From Paraburkholderia sp. (GTDB taxonomy: Bacteria; Pseudomonadota; Gammaproteobacteria; Burkholderiales; Burkholderiaceae), in the NCBI RefSeq assembly GCF_004298475.1, contig NZ_SCRP01000025.1:1-64000 (forward strand): a DNA stretch of 64,000 nucleotides, read 5' to 3'. Shown one piece after another: positions 8,628-16,582 of this stretch. The notes under the pieces are model-generated. The model was not told where the DNA came from. It ran no database searches and saw only the letters and a list, made by a program, of their open reading frames with translations. Each line of letters opens with the position of its first letter. The stretch's first letter is position 1. The position numbers were made by a program, and so were the translations under genes.

Positions 8628-9530
8628 TCAGGAGGCTGGTGAAACGTATCGAAGCGCATCAATGATCAACGCGAATGCCGGCGATGTTTGCCGCCGGCTC
8701 GCGTAGTAGAGGTGATAGCCGGGCACAGTCGGACACCATTCGTCGAGCACGCTCGACAGCCGACCCTCGGCCAGATGTGGCGTAGCCAGATCGTGCGGCA
8801 CGTAGGCCAGCCCATATCCTTCCAGCGCTGCATCGAGCATCTGAGGCGTGGTATTGAAGATGAATTGACCATGCACGTTGACGTGCAATGCCTCGCGCTT
8901 CCTCGCGAATTCCCACGCGTATAACCCGCCACGCGTCGGGAGGCGCAGGTTGATGCAATTGTGCGCTGCCAGATCATGCGGCAAGACAGGACGCCCATTC
9001 GACCTTAAATATTCCGGTGAGCCGACGACGGCCATTTTGAAGTCTGGGCCAATACGTACGGCGATCATGTCCTGCGCGATCAAGTCTCCATTTCGTACAC
9101 CGGCGTCGAACCGCTCCGCGACGATATCCACCATGCCGTAGTTGATGTTGATTTCGACCGAGACGTCAGGATAACTGCGCAGCACATCTTTCAGCTTCGG
9201 CCAGAGAACGGTGTCCGACGCGTGGTCATGCGCTGAAATCCGGATCAAACCTGCAGGCTTTTCCCGCAACGCACTCAACGACTCCAGCTCTGCCTCAATC
9301 GCCTCGTAATAGGGGCCGACGTTCGACAGCAAACGCTCCCCGGCTTCGGTGGGCGAAACGCCACGCGTTGTCCGGGTCAGCAAACGTAACCCGATTTTCT
9401 CCTCCAGCCCGCGCATCGAATGGCTCAGCGCGGATTGCGACACACCCAGTTGCGCCGCTGCACGCGTGAAGCTGCGCTCACGCGCAACGACAAAAAATGC
9501 CTGCAGAACGTTCAGGTCGAGATTTTTCAT
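8628..9530 (-). CDS. LysR-family transcriptional regulator
   Basis: A 300-residue LysR regulator of usual length. The winged HTH covers residues 3-60 (LNVLQAFFVVARERSFTRAA, then GVSQSALSHSMRGLEEKIG), followed by the linker helix and a periplasmic-binding-like effector domain from about residue 90. It is divergent from the cupin, tautomerase and SDR genes starting at 9662 and probably controls them. A TATGA-N7-TCATA inverted repeat touching its own start codon suggests autoregulation. The effector is unknown. Family call is secure; target assignment is inferred from layout. Confidence 0.93.
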   Translation of the reverse strand: MKNLDLNVLQAFFVVARERSFTRAAAQLGVSQSALSHSMRGLEEKIGLRLLTRTTRGVSPTEAGERLLSNVGPYYEAIEAELESLSALREKPAGLIRISAHDHASDTVLWPKLKDVLRSYPDVSVEININYGMVDIVAERFDAGVRNGDLIAQDMIAVRIGPDFKMAVVGSPEYLRSNGRPVLPHDLAAHNCINLRLPTRGGLYAWEFARKREALHVNVHGQFIFNTTPQMLDAALEGYGLAYVPHDLATPHLAEGRLSSVLDEWCPTVPGYHLYYASRRQTSPAFALIIDALRYVSPAS

Positions 9531-9547
9531 TATGAATCTGGCTCATA
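9531..9547. promoter_or_regulatory. LysR-type operator (TATGA-N7-TCATA)
   Basis: A perfect 5-bp inverted repeat with a 7-bp spacer, containing the T-N11-A core of LysR boxes, lies directly upstream of the LysR start codon in the 131-bp space shared with the divergent cupin gene. It would cover the regulator's own ribosome binding region. Confidence 0.5.
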
Positions 9548-9661
9548 TCTGTTTGCAAAGTCTAGCAGCTACCGATGGGACCGATCGAGACGTACAGTTC
9601 ATCCATCGGCCAGGCGACGTATCCCGCCGCCACGAGCAAACATCCAGACAGGAGTCGGGCT

Positions 9662-10078
9662 ATGGAAATCGAAGTCAAACGTTGCGGGAGCGTTCCCGCT
9701 TTCAAGGGACCCGCCGATTGGTTCACGGGCAGCGTTCGCGTGGACGCGCTGTTTCAGCCGAGCGGCGCGGCACGGGCCGCTGGCGGCAGCGTGACCTTCG
9801 AGCCGGGGGCGCGCACGGCCTGGCATGAACACCCGCTGGGTCAGACGCTGATCGTGACGTCCGGCTGTGGCTTTGTACAACGTTGGGAAGGTCCGCTCGA
9901 AACAATCCGGCCAGGCGATGTGGTCTGGATTCCCGCAGGCGTAAAGCACTGGCATGGCGCATCCGCCGATACGGCGATGACGCATATCGCTATCCAGGAG
10001 GCACTCGACGGCAAGGCTGTCGACTGGCTCGAACACGTGAGCGACGAGCAGTATCCGGGCTCGACTGCCGCGTGCTAA
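9662..10078 (+). CDS. Single-domain cupin, (R)-mandelonitrile-lyase-like
   Basis: A 138-residue cupin. The start is the ATG at 9662, preceded by AGGAG at a spacing of 8 nt. Cupin motif 1 is [16 protein letters not shown] followed by SGCG (about residues 50-70), and motif 2 is [16 protein letters not shown] (residues 86-101), giving three metal-ligand histidines. The opening [20 protein letters not shown] and closing [16 protein letters not shown] match the small manganese cupins known as (R)-hydroxynitrile lyases, whose physiological role is mostly unclear. It is 12 bp from the tautomerase gene and divergent from a LysR regulator, as in many small-molecule detoxification clusters. The natural substrate is unknown. 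Confidence 0.85.
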   Translation: MEIEVKRCGSVPAFKGPADWFTGSVRVDALFQPSGAARAAGGSVTFEPGARTAWHEHPLGQTLIVTSGCGFVQRWEGPLETIRPGDVVWIPAGVKHWHGASADTAMTHIAIQEALDGKAVDWLEHVSDEQYPGSTAAC

Positions 10079-10090
10079 CCGGAGATCGCC

Positions 10091-10327
10091 ATGCCGCACG
10101 TCATCGTGAAAATGTGGCCGGGTAAGTCCGAGCAGCAAAAACAGGAATTGTCCGACGAGATCACCCAGGCCGTGACCGGCATCCTTGGATACGGAAAGGC
10201 ATCAGTTTCCGTCGGCATCGAGATCGTGCAGCCATCTGTCTGGGTCCGGGAGGTCTATGACCCGGATATTCGAGATCGTTGGAACACGCTGTATCAAAAG
10301 CCGGGTTATGACCCGTCGGATCTGTAG
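10091..10327 (+). CDS. 4-oxalocrotonate tautomerase-family protein (PptA-like)
   Basis: A 78-residue tautomerase-superfamily protein. After removal of Met1, Pro2 would be the N-terminal catalytic base (MPHVIVKMWPG). Length and the tail QPSVWVREVYDPDI...KPGYDP resemble the E. coli PptA (YdcE) subgroup rather than classical 4-oxalocrotonate tautomerase. CCGGAG lies 6-7 nt before the ATG. It sits between the cupin gene and an SDR gene in one transcription unit, so it may isomerise an enol or unsaturated keto compound handled by those proteins. Confidence 0.85.
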   Translation: MPHVIVKMWPGKSEQQKQELSDEITQAVTGILGYGKASVSVGIEIVQPSVWVREVYDPDIRDRWNTLYQKPGYDPSDL

Positions 10328-10393
10328 CTGACGGGTGCCTCCTGCGAGCGACGCAGGTGCGCGATGTTTATTTCGGAAACAGGATTCGACAAA

Positions 10394-11129
10394 ATGGAAA
10401 ACATCAAAGACAAGGTAGTCGTGATCACTGGGGCCAGCAGTGGTCTTGGCGAAGCGGCAGCCAGACAGTTAGCGGTACTGGGCGCCAAACTCGTGTTGGG
10501 TGCGAGACGTATCGACAGGCTGGAAAAGCTCGTGCATGAAATTGGCCCGGGTAACGCAAGCGCCGTAGAGATTGATGTCACGCGTCGCGATGACGTCAAG
10601 CGTCTGGTCGATCATGCCGTGCATGATTAATGGCCGCGTTGATGTTCTGATCAACAACGCCGGACTCATGCCCAGTTCCATGCTGGAAAAACTTCACATT
10701 GACGAGTGGGACCGTATGATCGACGTGAACATCAAGGGCGTGCTCTACGGAATTGCGGCTGCATTGCCACACATGATCCAGCAAAAGAGCGGGCATATCA
10801 TCAACGTGTCGTCGGTCGCGGGTCACAAGGTAGGTCCGGGTGGTACGGTCTACGCGGCGACGAAACACGCTGTCCGGGCAATCTCCGAAGGGTTGCGCCA
10901 GGAAGTGAAGCCCTACAACATTCGCACAACCATCATTTCCCCCGGCGCCGTCGCTACCGAGCTTACGCAAACAATCACGGACCCCGATGTCGCGGCTGGT
11001 ATGAGCGCTGTGTACAAGCAGGCAATTTCGCCCGAGTCGTTCGCAAGCGTAGTGATCTTCGCGATGAGTCAACCCGGCAACGTCGACGTCAACGAAGTGC
11101 TATTTCGGCCGACCAGCCAGATGTACTAA
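10394..11129 (+). pseudogene. Short-chain dehydrogenase/reductase with single frameshift
   Basis: An SDR of about 245 residues split by one frameshift. The first part (10394-10630) carries the Rossmann loop TGASSGLG and runs to DHAVHD, then stops. The second part continues in another frame from about 10623 with [11 protein letters not shown], the catalytic Ser in [15 protein letters not shown] (the Y-x3-K pair) and the terminal FRPTSQMY. Removing one base in GATTAATGG (10627-10632) restores an intact protein, so this is either a recent natural mutation or a sequencing error. ATG 10394 is taken as the start rather than 10364 because the SDR family begins there. It is the third gene of the cupin-tautomerase unit. 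Confidence 0.85.
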
Positions 11130-11357
11130 TCTTTCGGTGGTCTGCCCGGACGTACGTCAATGATTTAATGGCGCGCGCCGTGGGCACCGGGATATCGCCA
11201 TAAATGCCATGCCCTCGTCCACACAATTCCTTTTTGTCGATTTGCAGCCAAGAAATCGTCGGCAAGCTTCGAGAGACGGAATATGACTGACGACCTCGAA
11301 TTGACTGCCTGCGCTGATTTGCAATGCCGCCAGGCAAATATGGCGTTGAACTGGATA

Positions 11358-12314
11358 TTACGCGGCGTAGGCGTCCAGGGCATTCAATGGCACATGCAGT
11401 TTTTTATCGGCCGCGAATGCACCCAACAGATGTTTTACGGTCACCTGCACGCGTGGTGCCATCAGCGCCCGATGGGGGTACTGCATCACCATCTCGTAGG
11501 CTCCGGGCAGGTGGGATCGGAGGAGGATGACCTTCAGCGCGCCGGACAGCAGATGATCCCACGCCAGATGAACCCCGACCTGGGCAATCCCGACGTTGTC
11601 GCACGCCGCCTGAACGAGCGATTCGGGGGCGGACAGCATCAACATCGCGCTGTTCGCCGGATCCAGCGTGGTAATGCTTCCGTCCGTGGCCTTGAAATTC
11701 CACGGTGCAACCTGACCGCCCAGGAACCGCCGCGCAACTAGCCGATGGGCTGGCAATTCATCCGGCGTATGGGGCACACCATGCGATGCCAGATAGCTGG
11801 GGGAAGCAACGAGCACCGCGTTCAAACGGCAGACCGGACGGGTCACGAGCGCGGAATCCGGGATAGTGCCGCCCCTCACGGCGATATCGTAGCCATCCCG
11901 CACGATATCGACGATTCGATCATCGAAATCGACCTCGACGGACAGAGTGGGATAGCGAGCCAGCAGGGCCGGCAGCGCGGGCAGCACGTGATCGCGCCCG
12001 AAGGCTGAGCTAGTCGAAATCCGAACTCGTCCACCAGGTTCGGCTCGCTGTGCCGCAATCGTATCGACGGCGGCATCAAGCGCCTCCAGTGCGATGCGAG
12101 CCTGCCGGAGGAAGGCCTCACCCTCTTCGGTGAGTTTCAGCGTCCGGGTCGTGCGGTTCATCAGTCGCACACCCAATGCCTTCTCGAGACCGGCCACGTT
12201 TTTACTGACTGCAGCCGACGTGACGCCAAGTATGCGACCCGCCGCCGCAAAGCTGCCGGCATCCACTGCCTGGATCAGCGAAATGATCGCGCGAACGCGC
12301 TGCGATGAATCCAC
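11358..12314 (-). CDS. LysR-family transcriptional regulator
   Basis: A 318-residue LysR regulator. The chosen start is GTG 12314, preceded by GGAGG at a spacing of 5-6 nt; the longer frame to 12383 lacks such a site. The HTH (FAAAGRILGVTSAAVSKNVAGLEKALG) is followed by NRTTRTLKLTEEGE and a substrate-binding domain of the AaeR/DsdC-like group. It is divergent from the flavodoxin-fold oxidoreductase at 12481, and a GTTGA-N7-TCAAC palindrome between them fits a LysR operator. The effector is unknown. The 228 bp between its end and the SDR stop codon at 11129 hold no recognisable gene. Confidence 0.92.
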   Translation of the reverse strand: MDSSQRVRAIISLIQAVDAGSFAAAGRILGVTSAAVSKNVAGLEKALGVRLMNRTTRTLKLTEEGEAFLRQARIALEALDAAVDTIAAQRAEPGGRVRISTSSAFGRDHVLPALPALLARYPTLSVEVDFDDRIVDIVRDGYDIAVRGGTIPDSALVTRPVCRLNAVLVASPSYLASHGVPHTPDELPAHRLVARRFLGGQVAPWNFKATDGSITTLDPANSAMLMLSAPESLVQAACDNVGIAQVGVHLAWDHLLSGALKVILLRSHLPGAYEMVMQYPHRALMAPRVQVTVKHLLGAFAADKKLHVPLNALDAYAA

Positions 12315-12383
12315 ACCATCCTCCGTGACCCGGTACGGGCCGTGGTACGCCGTGCTGCTACGGGTGGAAATTCTAAACTTCAA

Positions 12384-12400
12384 GTTGAGATTGATTCAAC
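12384..12400. promoter_or_regulatory. LysR-type operator (GTTGA-N7-TCAAC)
   Basis: A perfect inverted repeat with T-N11-A core lies midway in the 166-bp divergent promoter region. A second palindrome, AACTT-C-AAGTT, overlaps its left side (12377-12387). Position and form suit activation of the oxidoreductase gene and autoregulation of the regulator. Confidence 0.55.
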
Positions 12401-12480
12401 CCAATCGTAACTTCTGGCAATGGCAGAGGTTGGCGACAATCATGGGCATTTCCCTCACCTATCAATGGAGTGCAATCAAA

Positions 12481-13041
12481 ATGCTCATCTCTATCGTTTA
12501 CGACAGCGGCTACGGCCACACGAAAAAACAGGCCCAGGCAGTCGCCGACGGTGTCCGACGCGTGCCGGGAGCCGAAGCAAAGTTGATCGCGGTTGCCGAT
12601 GGTGAATCGCCGTGGGAAACGCTGGCGGCCAGCGATGCCATCATCTTCGGCTCGCCGACCTACAACGGCTCGCTCTCGTCCAGATTGAAGAAGTTCATGG
12701 AGGATTCGACCAGGCCCGCCTGGATGCCTATGAAGTGGCGCAACAAGATCGCGGCAGGCTTCACGAATTCCGGTGCGATGCATGGCGACAAGCTTGGCTC
12801 ACTCATCTCCATGGCCTTATTCGCTGCCCAGCACGGAATGATCTGGGTTGGCCTCGATCTCTTTGCCAGCACCAACAAGAACGACATGAACCGGATTGGC
12901 GGTTGGCTCGGCGCGATGGCCCAGTCAGATGATGCGTCGCCTGACGTGACTCCCGTCGAAAGCGATTTGCTGACTGCTGCTCATCTTGGCCAGCGTGTAG
13001 CCGAAGTGGCTAGCCGGTTCAAAGCTGGGGCTGTGGATTAA
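12481..13041 (+). CDS. Flavodoxin-fold NAD(P)H-dependent FMN reductase (WrbA-like)
   Basis: A 186-residue flavodoxin-like oxidoreductase. The start ATG at 12481 follows a GGAG about 13 nt upstream. The FMN phosphate loop is YDSGYGHTKKQA (residues 7-18), the second flavin contact is FGSPTYNGSLSSRLKKFME (about residue 57) and a third loop is GFTNSGAMHGDK. The pattern is that of WrbA-type quinone or FMN reductases. It is divergent from a LysR regulator and about 60 bp upstream of a small isomerase-like gene, suggesting an inducible quinone or electrophile response. The electron acceptor is not deducible. Confidence 0.88.
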   Translation: MLISIVYDSGYGHTKKQAQAVADGVRRVPGAEAKLIAVADGESPWETLAASDAIIFGSPTYNGSLSSRLKKFMEDSTRPAWMPMKWRNKIAAGFTNSGAMHGDKLGSLISMALFAAQHGMIWVGLDLFASTNKNDMNRIGGWLGAMAQSDDASPDVTPVESDLLTAAHLGQRVAEVASRFKAGAVD

Positions 13042-13100
13042 CGAAGCGTGCAGTAGCCACACCACGTTCAGTTGCCCAGATTCCTCCAGGGAGCCTATTG

Positions 13101-13490
13101 ATGAGATTGCTTTGCCTCGACATCCCGCAGCCAGGCGCCAGCCGGGAAAAGTTGCAGCCCTATCTTCTGGAAGGGGTGCGTCATGGCTGGCAACTCTATA
13201 AATCCGGCATGGTGCGCGACATTTACTTCCGCCAGGACCGTCCTGGCGTTGCCATTATCGCGGAGAGCGATTCAGTAGATTCGGCCAGGCAAGCTTTAGC
13301 CGAGTTTCCGCTGGCGAAGGTTGGGCTTATCGGCTGGGAGATTATTCCACTCGGCCCGTTCGTTGGCTGGCAACCCGCCCGAATTCTGCGATGTTTTCCA
13401 ACAAAATTGGCCAACACGCGATATTTGCCGGTTCGGGAACCCGGACGTTCAGGGGGCGGTTCGCTGCGGAAAATGACCACTCAGTCCTGA
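13101..13490 (+). CDS. Muconolactone-isomerase-like small protein with abnormal C-terminus
   Basis: A 129-residue protein whose first 90 residues resemble small ferredoxin-like alpha/beta-barrel proteins of the muconolactone isomerase/YciI type (opening MRLLCLDIPQPG, central SGMVRDIYFRQDRPGVAIIAE, then GLIGWEIIPLGPFVGW). Family members usually end soon after the PLGPF segment. Here about 35 further Arg/Ser-rich residues follow, which look like an out-of-frame read-on, so a frameshift near 13370-13400 is possible. AGGGAG lies 8 nt before ATG 13101. It follows the flavodoxin-fold gene and probably belongs to the same LysR-controlled unit. Reaction unknown. Confidence 0.65.
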   Translation: MRLLCLDIPQPGASREKLQPYLLEGVRHGWQLYKSGMVRDIYFRQDRPGVAIIAESDSVDSARQALAEFPLAKVGLIGWEIIPLGPFVGWQPARILRCFPTKLANTRYLPVREPGRSGGGSLRKMTTQS

Positions 13491-13554
13491 ATGGCGAGCC
13501 TGACTCGATTTGCGCTTCCCAACATCCCGATTATTGCCAGCATGAGTTGGCGCT

Positions 13555-14058
13555 TCAAGCCGCCTGCCTCGCTTCGAGGTCGTACCACGACGGCGCGTGA
13601 CCAATGCGCAGCAGAAAATCTTCGAAATTTCGCCTCGACAACGCGATCGTCGCCGCGCTATCTAGCGGATGAAACAAAAAGACCGGTTCGTTCACGAGGT
13701 CGTTGTCGATCACGAGGTGAACCTTGTGAGCGTGGTCATTGACCAGGGCGAGTGGGCTCAACGATCCAGGCTGAACGCCAAGCTGATCGAAAAGACAATC
13801 GGCCGAAGCGAACGACAGACGTTTGCTGTTCAGCGCCTTCGCAACTGCGGACAGGTCCAGCGATTTATGTGCGGTCGTGACGACGAGGTATAAGCCGCCT
13901 TGCTTGTCCCGTAGCAGAAGATTCTTGCAGCGTGCACCGTCGAGAGAAAGCTTGAGTGCCCCGGATTCCGCCATGTTGAGCACCTGCTCATGGCACTCAT
14001 ATTCAAACGGCACGTCTTGCTGCTCGAGCAGCCTGAGCAGCCCGTCCCTTTGTATCAT
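13555..14058 (-). CDS. YbaK/ProX-type aminoacyl-tRNA deacylase
   Basis: A 167-residue YbaK/EbsC-superfamily protein that should hydrolyse mischarged aminoacyl-tRNA, most likely Ala-tRNA(Pro) as in free-standing ProX. Family landmarks are CKNLLLRDKQGGLYLVV near residue 44, the lysine in AHKSLDL, and GVQPGSLSPLALVND followed by FHPLDSAATIALS. The ATG at 14058 is preceded by GGAGGGG. It is the last gene of the minus-strand asparaginase, transporter, LysR and aspartase series, 64 bp after aspA. A proofreading enzyme in an amino-acid degradation module is unusual and may reflect altered amino acid pools during catabolism, or simple adjacency. Confidence 0.88.
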   Translation of the reverse strand: MIQRDGLLRLLEQQDVPFEYECHEQVLNMAESGALKLSLDGARCKNLLLRDKQGGLYLVVTTAHKSLDLSAVAKALNSKRLSFASADCLFDQLGVQPGSLSPLALVNDHAHKVHLVIDNDLVNEPVFLFHPLDSAATIALSRRNFEDFLLRIGHAPSWYDLEARQAA

Positions 14059-14122
14059 TTCCCCTCCACTCCAGAATGTTGCAAAGGCCGGCCGTGACCT
14101 TGCGCGGCCGGCCAGGACCCAA

Positions 14123-15538
14123 TCAGCGCGGTTCAAAAACCGGGTACGAGGCCGTGTCGATCGCCGAGAGGGTGTCCTCGCGCGACAGCAGGCCGGATTC
14201 GTCGAGAATCTCCACCAGTGGCCGACCTTCCGCAACCGACTGACGCGCCAGCTTGCTGACGCGGGCATAGCCGAGTTTGGGCACGAGCGCCGTGGCCACG
14301 GCCATCGAATCCATCAGGTGTCGCTCATTGCATGCAACGTCCGCAGTGATACCAGCAACGCACTTCTGAGCGAACCTCTCGATGCCGTTGGTCAGCAGCG
14401 TGATGCTGTCGAATACGCGGGACGCCACCACCGGCTCGAAGTGATTGATTTCGAGCTCGCCGTACTGGACGGCCTGGGCCACCGCGACGTCATTGCCGCA
14501 AACGGCGAAACTCAGCTGGATCATGGCCATCGGCAGCACGGGGTTCACCTTGCCCGGCATGATCGAAGAGCCTGCCTGCGCTTCGGGAAGGCGCAGTTCT
14601 CCCAGGCCACCAACAGGTCCGGAGGACAGCACCGTCAGGTCCGAAGCAATCTTCGCGAGAGATGCCGCGCAGGTGCGCAACTCGCCCGAAACACGCGAGA
14701 ACACGTCCATATTCTGCATCGCGTCGAACGGGTTTGCCGGTGCGACATAGTCGACACCCGCGATGTCCGAGAGGTGCCTGTAGACCGCGGATCGATATCC
14801 GGCAGGCGCGCCAAAACCCGTACCGATCGCCGTACCGCCGAGCGGCAGCGTCCGCAGCTTGTCACGCACTGCCGTCAATTCTTCCGCCAGACGTCGTGCA
14901 AGCGAAGCGTAACCGCCGAAAACCTGACCGAGGCGCATCGGCTGCGCATCCTGCAGACAGGTACGACCGAGGTGGAGGACGTCGGCAAACTCGACGGCCT
15001 TGCCGTCGAACTGGTCGGCCAGCTTTTCTACTTCACCGATGAGCGGTCCGAGCATCGCGTACGTCGCGATCTTCAGCGCGGCCGGATAAACGTCATTCGT
15101 GGACTGCGAACGGTTGACATGGTCGTTGGGATGGATCACGTCGTACGAGCCTGGCGCATGGCCCAAAAGCTGTTGAGCCCGATTGGCGATCACCTCATTG
15201 AAGTTCATGTTCGTGGAGGTTCCACCCGAGCCCTCGAGCAGATCGACGATCAGGGAGTCGCCAAACTTGCCTTCGATGATCTCCCGGCACGCCCGGCTGA
15301 TTGCATCGCATTGTTCCGGCGTGATCACATCGGTGTCGCGGTTCGCGAGCGCTGCCGCCCACTTGCACTGGGCAAAGGCCGCCGCGAATGCGGGATAGTG
15401 CGCGATGGTGAGCGGCGAAACCGTCAGGTTGTCGACGCCCCTTACCGAGTTGACGCCATACAATTTTTCAACCGGGATTTCGACTTCACCGACGTAATCG
15501 CGTTCGGTACGCGTTTCAGCTTTGGCTTGACTGTTCAT
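14123..15538 (-). CDS. aspA: Aspartate ammonia-lyase
   Basis: A 471-residue aspartase/fumarase-superfamily enzyme converting L-aspartate to fumarate and ammonia in the cytoplasm. The superfamily signature GSSIMPGKVNP, which carries the catalytic serine loop, is near residue 315. GSGGTSTNMNFNEVIANRA near residue 100 and HPNDHVNRSQSTND near residue 135 are the substrate-binding blocks. The start ATG 15538 follows AGGAG at a 5-nt spacing; an upstream ATG at 15562 lacks one. The first codons overlap the end of the LysR gene. Fumarase C is the main alternative by sequence alone, but the neighbouring asparaginase supports aspartase: together they take asparagine to fumarate and two ammonia. Confidence 0.88.
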   Translation of the reverse strand: MNSQAKAETRTERDYVGEVEIPVEKLYGVNSVRGVDNLTVSPLTIAHYPAFAAAFAQCKWAAALANRDTDVITPEQCDAISRACREIIEGKFGDSLIVDLLEGSGGTSTNMNFNEVIANRAQQLLGHAPGSYDVIHPNDHVNRSQSTNDVYPAALKIATYAMLGPLIGEVEKLADQFDGKAVEFADVLHLGRTCLQDAQPMRLGQVFGGYASLARRLAEELTAVRDKLRTLPLGGTAIGTGFGAPAGYRSAVYRHLSDIAGVDYVAPANPFDAMQNMDVFSRVSGELRTCAASLAKIASDLTVLSSGPVGGLGELRLPEAQAGSSIMPGKVNPVLPMAMIQLSFAVCGNDVAVAQAVQYGELEINHFEPVVASRVFDSITLLTNGIERFAQKCVAGITADVACNERHLMDSMAVATALVPKLGYARVSKLARQSVAEGRPLVEILDESGLLSREDTLSAIDTASYPVFEPR

Positions 15539-16517
15539 GTGAGCTCCTGTTTCCAACATCAATCAATTGTTCAATTTCCTGACCGAGTGCTTTTTTCACG
15601 CGTGGCAGAAATGACGTTTCGATAACTTCGGATGCGATATCGCACGCATCCTCGAAAAACGCGCTGTATTCGTCCCGGCGCGCCACCAGGTAGAGCGACC
15701 GTTCGAGGCCCAGCCTGTCGACGACGTGGGTGGCCAACTGGTTCGCATAAGCCGCCCCCTGAAGCAGACACATCGGCGAGGTCACGGCCCATCCGATGCC
15801 TTCGGCAACCATCGAAGCGAGTGCATCGGCGGTGTCCAGTTCGAGCCGGGTCGGTGCACGCACTTCGATCCGTCGCAGATAACGCTCGATCTGCATGCCG
15901 ACCTGCGATTTGCGGTTAAAGCGCACGATGGGCAACGCATTGGCCAATGCCCGGATGTCCTCGACGGTTCGCACCGACTTGTGGAAATCCCGGGGCGTGA
16001 TGACGAGGTACTTCTCGGAGAAGAGCCGGAACCGGACAACGTCATTGGCGTCGATCAGGGCGTCGCTCGTGACGATGAGATCCAGATCGCGCCGCAGCAG
16101 CGCCTCGCCTTGCTGCGGGCTCAATCCCGTCCGGATGGACAGTTGCGATACCTTTCCCAGCAGCCGCTTCGTAAAAACCGAGCCGCAGGTGGCAGCGAAC
16201 GAGTCGACCAGTCCGACGCGCAGATCAGGCTTGATTCCGCGCCCCGCTTCGACAACCTGAGCCTTCAGATTGGCGATTTCCTCGCTGAGTAGCGCACCAC
16301 GATTCCGCAACGCAATACCGAACGGCGTCAACGCGAGGGGACGGGTCGTGCGATTGACCAGCACAACCCCCAGTTCGTCCTCCAGTTGGCGGACGATCTG
16401 CGAGACGCCCGATTGGGAAATGCCCATGCGGGAGGCAGCCCCCGACATGCTGCCCTCCTCGGCGACTGCGACAAAGACCTGCACCGCGTACATATCAATC
16501 GGCTTGTTGGACGACAC
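15516..16517 (-). CDS. LysR-family transcriptional regulator of the asparagine/aspartate module
   Basis: A LysR regulator of about 333 residues. GTG 16517 is preferred because GGGGGAG lies 6 nt before it; a longer TTG-started frame to 16586 would overlap the MFS stop codon by 4 nt. The HTH (GSMSGAASRMGISQSGVSQIVRQLEDELG) and NRTTRPLALTPFG wing are followed by the effector domain. Unusually it lies inside the series, between the MFS gene and aspA, in the same direction, with its stop 23 bp inside the aspA coding region. It therefore has no private divergent promoter. It probably senses aspartate, asparagine or a related compound. Confidence 0.9.
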   Translation of the reverse strand: MSSNKPIDMYAVQVFVAVAEEGSMSGAASRMGISQSGVSQIVRQLEDELGVVLVNRTTRPLALTPFGIALRNRGALLSEEIANLKAQVVEAGRGIKPDLRVGLVDSFAATCGSVFTKRLLGKVSQLSIRTGLSPQQGEALLRRDLDLIVTSDALIDANDVVRFRLFSEKYLVITPRDFHKSVRTVEDIRALANALPIVRFNRKSQVGMQIERYLRRIEVRAPTRLELDTADALASMVAEGIGWAVTSPMCLLQGAAYANQLATHVVDRLGLERSLYLVARRDEYSAFFEDACDIASEVIETSFLPRVKKALGQEIEQLIDVGNRSSHEQSSQS

Positions 16518-16582
16518 GATCCGCTCCCCCATGATTTCGGTCAGCAGACGTTGCGAGGCATGCGCCAACGCGCGTTTGACCG

